Below are positions 62,421-64,000 of a DNA stretch of 64,000 nt, one piece after another. A program made the translations under genes and the position numbers. The notes beneath the pieces were generated by a model. It made no database searches, had not been told where the DNA came from, and was given only the letters and a program-made list of their open reading frames with translations. How positions within the stretch are numbered: position 1 is the first letter of the stretch; the number at the start of each line of letters is the position of its first letter. Location of the stretch: assembly GCF_048771995.1 (NCBI RefSeq), contig NC_133027.1, forward strand, positions 103,786,501-103,850,500, given 5' to 3'. The DNA is from Taeniopygia guttata. Taxonomy: Eukaryota > Chordata > Aves > Passeriformes > Estrildidae.

Positions 62421-62520
62421 CAGCCCAGCCCAGCCCAGCCCAGCCCAGCCCTGCCCCGCGCCGCTCCCGCCGCCCCCGCTCCGCTCCGCGCCCGCCGCTC
62501 CGCTCCGCTCCGCTCCGCTC
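62421..62520 (+). repeat. (CAGCC)n and (CTCCG)n GC-rich pentamer repeats
   Basis: Six CAGCC units at 62421-62450 are followed after a short C-rich spacer by about four to five CTCCG units at about 62498-62520, with related CCGCTC units between. They lie within the proposed first exon. GC-rich short repeats in a 5' leader can form stable structure and may vary in length between individuals. Confidence 0.85.
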
Positions 62521-62598
62521 GGCGCCCGCAGCCCCGCGGCCGCTGCCCGCCCGCGCTCCCGCCCGCGCCCGCGATTATCATATTCATCAGCGGCGGGG

Positions 62599-62690
62599 CT
62601 GCGCGCGCGTGTCCGCGAGTGCGTGTGTGCGTGTGCGGGGCGCGCGTGTGTGTGTGTGTGCGTGTGTGTGTGCATGTGCGTGTGCGTGTC
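62599..62690 (+). repeat. Alternating purine-pyrimidine GC/GT tract
   Basis: A nearly continuous alternating tract made of GCGCGCGTG, GTGCGTGTGTGCGTGTG and GCGCGCGTGTGTGTG blocks, about 90 bp with only a few breaks. Such sequence can adopt left-handed Z-DNA under negative supercoiling, which is expected just behind a starting polymerase. It gives open frames rich in Cys/Val or Arg/Ala that I regard as artefacts. Confidence 0.85.
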
Positions 62691-62759
62691 GCCCTTTCTC
62701 TCCTTCCACCGGCAAAAAAAAAAAAAAAGCCAGGCTCAGTTTCGTCGCCTTTGCACCGA

Positions 62760-63763
62760 GTAAGTACCGGCTCCCCCTCCGCGCCCCCTCCGTCCCTCCC
62801 CGCTTTCTCGGCCTTTTCAGGTCTTTCGGGTTTAATTTTTTTTTTTTTTTTTTACCCCTAAATTCGCACTTGCTTGGGCTGCTCTAAACGGTCCGGGGGG
62901 AGGGGGGCGGTGATGAAATCCCCAGCAAAATATTGATCACCGTTATCAAACCTGTGCTTCTTTTTCCAGGGGGCAAAATTGCAGTGACTTTATTAGCTGA
63001 GTAGTTTTAATTCCCCGGTAGATAAAGCGGTAAGGATTTGTGAGCGGTAAGGAGCCCGATGGAGCGCTCACCGTAGCCTGCCCAGGGCTGAAGAGTAAGT
63101 GACCTGCTCGTTGTTAGGTGATCCTCCCCCCCTTCCCCTTCGCTCTCTCGCTGCCACCTTTTGTGGACCGCTCTTTATTTTATTCCGTGGGTTGGAGGGC
63201 AGTTTTGCGGGGACGGAAAGCGCAGCGAGTATTTGGCTTCTTCTTCTTGTTCCGAGCTTCTTTCTCCCCCCGTCCCCGCCGAAGTTCCCCATCCCCGCTT
63301 TAAACTCCTGCTCCGCTCCTCCGAGCCTCCTCTTTGTCCTGTTTATTATAGCTGCCTTGCTTTTTGTCTCTTCCAATTTGCCTGTCATTTGCATGTCGCT
63401 ACTTCTCCTTTTTAACCCAAGCCGGGAAGGACAGGGACTTTTTATTCTTACTCTTCTTACCCTTGCAATTACTTTTTAATTTCCAAGCGTGGGACGAGCT
63501 GCGAATCGTGTAAACGTATAGAAAATGGGATTTGAGTGGTAGGTAGCGAGCACATGAGAAGAGATCAAATGCAAGTCGCGGGATAAGAGCCTTGATCTGG
63601 GAAAAGATTAGGATTATTGGTACTTTCTATTTGTTTGGTTGTTGTTTGTTGATATTTTTTTTTTCCTCCGGGGGGGATTTAATTCTTTCTTAGCCGTTGA
63701 TGGAGATCTTTCTTGGCTTTTTCGATTTTCTGTTTAGCGGCTGAGTGACCCGGCTCACTTTGC
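62760..63763 (+). other. Candidate first intron or leader, lower G+C
   Basis: After the proposed donor, G+C falls and T-rich stretches appear (T runs at about 62836-62853 and 63655-63664). No recognisable coding exon is present. Near 63714-63738 a pyrimidine-rich run leads to TTTCTGTTTAG|CGG, which could serve as a splice acceptor. The segment may be an intron, an alternative leader or both. Confidence 0.3.
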
Positions 63764-64000
63764 CATGTGTTTGCACGGAGTTAAAGCGCAGGAGGGAGCG
63801 GTGCTGGGGGGGCGTGGGGCCTGCGCGGATGGGGCGCGCAGGGCAGCGCTGGGGAAGGGGGGGCGCGGCCCGGGCTGGGGGGCGCCGAGATCGCGTGGCC
63901 CGAGAGGAGCGGGCGGCCCGACCGGCTCCCGGGCCACAGCTCCGCGGCACCGGGGACGGAGCGGAGCCGCCCCGGGGCCCGCGGCTCTTTGCGGAGAGGG
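63764..64000 (+). other. Open frame running off the window edge, coding status unknown
   Basis: From the ATG at 63764 (protein starts MCLHGVKAQEG) a frame stays open for 79 codons to the window edge. It sits shortly after a possible acceptor at about 63738. The first 11 codons are of mixed composition; the rest is Gly/Ala/Arg/Pro-rich, as expected from GC-rich DNA read in any frame. The ATG context (GCCATGT) is only moderate. I do not recognise the protein. It could be a real N-terminus, an upstream open frame or chance. Confidence 0.15.

Larger units (their letters stand above)
59930..62700. promoter_or_regulatory. Large CpG island (promoter of a gene to the right)
   Basis: About 2.8 kb with very high G+C and undepleted CpG, in sharp contrast to the AT-rich DNA to the left. 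GC-rich sequence resumes at about 63770-64000. Unmethylated islands this long usually mark promoters of developmental regulators. Long open frames in all frames (up to 299 codons, both strands) come from the lack of A/T-rich stops. They are rich in Ala, Gly, Pro and Arg and resemble no protein I know, so I do not call them genes. Antisense or divergent transcription is possible but not shown. Confidence 0.85.
62380..62759 (+). other. Candidate non-coding first exon
   Basis: The segment lies directly downstream of the core promoter motifs and ends at a good splice donor, GCACCGA|GTAAGTACC, with GT at 62760-62761 (six-base GTAAGT intron start; the last exon base is A rather than the usual G). 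It contains GC-rich pentamer repeats, a GT/GC alternating tract and an A15 run, so it looks untranslated. Open frames begin at ATGs near 62389 and 62391, but the encoded sequence is low-complexity and unlike known proteins. If they are transcribed, they could act as upstream open frames. Alternative donors are possible at 62085 (AGAG|GTGAGC) and about 63092 (AAGA|GTAAGT). The gene is not identified. Confidence 0.4.

Overview
The window looks like nuclear DNA from a bird, most likely a songbird. The bird call rests on several degenerate CR1 LINE copies ending in the typical ATTCTATG-like 3' tail, on both strands. The songbird suggestion rests on an LTR-like block at about 5126-5659 that resembles an interspersed repeat I associate with passerine genomes. 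That second point is recognition from memory, not a search. MIR-like SINE remnants also fit an amniote.

Region by region: positions 1 to about 59500 are AT-rich, gene-poor DNA. I recognise no protein-coding exon, tRNA or rRNA there. It holds a solo-LTR-like element (about 5126-5659), a long antisense CR1 fossil (about 21245-22520), other CR1 3' ends (about 24362-24435, 26137-26724, 38662-39003, 39400-39832), two MIR-like remnants, a (TATCA)n array (30941-31044), and two large purine-only pentamer satellites 110 bp apart (about 56633-56995 and 57106-57375). It also contains several islands dense in transcription-factor motifs that look like candidate developmental enhancers (near 25.4, 33.2, 41.85, 43.2 and 49.5 kb).

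From about 59.9 kb to the end the composition changes abruptly to a long, strongly GC- and CpG-rich promoter island. A TATA-less core promoter is visible at about 62300-62400: an inverted CCAAT box, a palindromic pair of CRE half-sites and an ETS-type site, read on the + strand. Downstream lies a GC- and GT-rich tract that can be read as a non-coding first exon ending at a good splice donor (GT at 62760). The gene body would then lie to the right, outside the window. I cannot name the gene.

The simplest reading is a regulatory gene desert leading into the large CpG-island promoter of a developmental-type gene transcribed left to right. I see no new protein system. The least-explained signals are a 20-bp element duplicated 189 bp apart inside the CpG island, an AT-rich motif block inside that island, a cluster of PBX-HOX-type sites near 43.2 kb, and the paired purine satellites.
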